Below, one piece after another: positions 50,557 to 50,866 of a DNA stretch of 50,866 bases (position 1 is its first letter; every line of letters begins with the position of its first letter). This DNA is from an uncultured Collinsella sp. Lineage in GTDB: Bacteria; Actinomycetota; Coriobacteriia; Coriobacteriales; Coriobacteriaceae. The notes below the pieces were generated by a model. That model had not been told where the DNA came from and did not search any database. It saw nothing but the letters and a program-made list of their open reading frames with translations. The stretch covers positions 1 through 50,866 of the forward strand of contig CALEBN010000069.1 in the NCBI GenBank assembly GCA_937943045.1, given 5' to 3'. A program made the position numbers and the translations under genes.

Positions 50557-50866
50557 ATCGAAAGCGCTGGTTTACAAAGCAAAAAGCGCGGGCAGAAAAA
50601 CACTTACAGGTGACCGATCTTTATATGTCTCTTAACCGAAGGGTCATCATCTGATACGTGCGGTCTTGCTGCACTCGACTTTCTACTTCCAATATAGGAA
50701 GCGATGTATTGTGTAGGACTTGTGAAGAGTGGAATTGACGTCCCACATCGCTTCGCGGTCTGGCAATATATCTCCTTGCCGCGCGGCCCGGTGGAACCGG
50801 ATGGACCGCGCAGGCGTGCACCTTGAGAACCGGATACTGCGAGGATGGACACTTACTTCAGTGTCG
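50557..50866 (+). other. Gene-free end of window, probable rRNA operon leader
   Basis: No coding frame with a ribosome site. A nested hairpin (GCGCGG 50781-50786 with 50806-50811, inner CCGG-TGGAA-CCGG) is followed by CACCTTGAGAACCGGATA (about 50820-50837), a motif of the kind found in leaders and spacers of Gram-positive rRNA operons just before 16S or 23S. As no 16S lies to the left, a 16S leader is the likelier reading. Window end prevents proof. Confidence 0.4.

Overview
The window is about 51 kb of high-GC, gene-dense chromosome. Gene content and style (lactate dehydrogenase next to EtfB and a ferredoxin-fused EtfA, a single-chain PurL, a bifunctional Rel, Tat-type lipoprotein binding proteins, many GTG starts with strong Shine-Dalgarno sites) suggest an anaerobic gut actinomycete of the Coriobacteriia, most likely Collinsella or a close relative. 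This is judged from protein character, not from a database search. The right end looks like the leader of an rRNA operon, so the window may stop at an assembly break.

Layout. 1-2582: a 5'-truncated Elp3-like radical SAM/GNAT protein and a spermidine-synthase-like protein. 2609-8227 (minus): a three-gene cassette of a TerB_N/TerB_C protein, a BrxD-like ATPase and an Lhr/BrxHI-like helicase, the best candidate here for an under-described (possibly anti-phage) system. 8316-9032: a DUF554 membrane protein. 9151-12336 (minus): five small or secreted proteins of unknown function, one with a degenerate sortase signal. 12682-16307 (plus): D-lactate dehydrogenase, EtfB and EtfA, predicted electron-bifurcating lactate oxidation. 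16304-21791: HD hydrolase, AzlCD exporter, KdgT-like permease, diguanylate cyclase, EamA transporter. 21890-25636: purL. 25821-30048: cation/proton antiporter, a four-copy 62-bp hairpin array, a short-chain dehydrogenase, homoserine dehydrogenase.

30299-36598 is a complete branched-chain amino acid type ABC importer with two paralogous binding proteins (livK, livK, livH, livM, livG, livF). 36774-39281 holds CutC, a DUF4931 GalT/HIT-like protein and a bile-acid/sodium symporter family protein. 39556-45987 holds a RecJ nuclease fused to a RecQ-like helicase, the stringent-response enzyme Rel and an MBL-fold hydrolase. 46183-48736 holds class II aldolase and a transglutaminase-like protein. Then come tRNA-Leu(CAA), whose 3' end is duplicated 183 bp downstream, and the infC-rpmI-rplT operon with an attenuator-like leader and an apparent AUA start codon for IF3.

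Functional links: amino acid handling (Liv importer, AzlCD, Hom), lactate and electron flow (LDH-Etf), stress and nucleotide signalling (Rel, GGDEF, HD) and genome maintenance or defence (RecJ-helicase, TerB-BrxD-helicase). Several intergenic gaps carry strong hairpins; some are clear terminators and some look like repeat elements.
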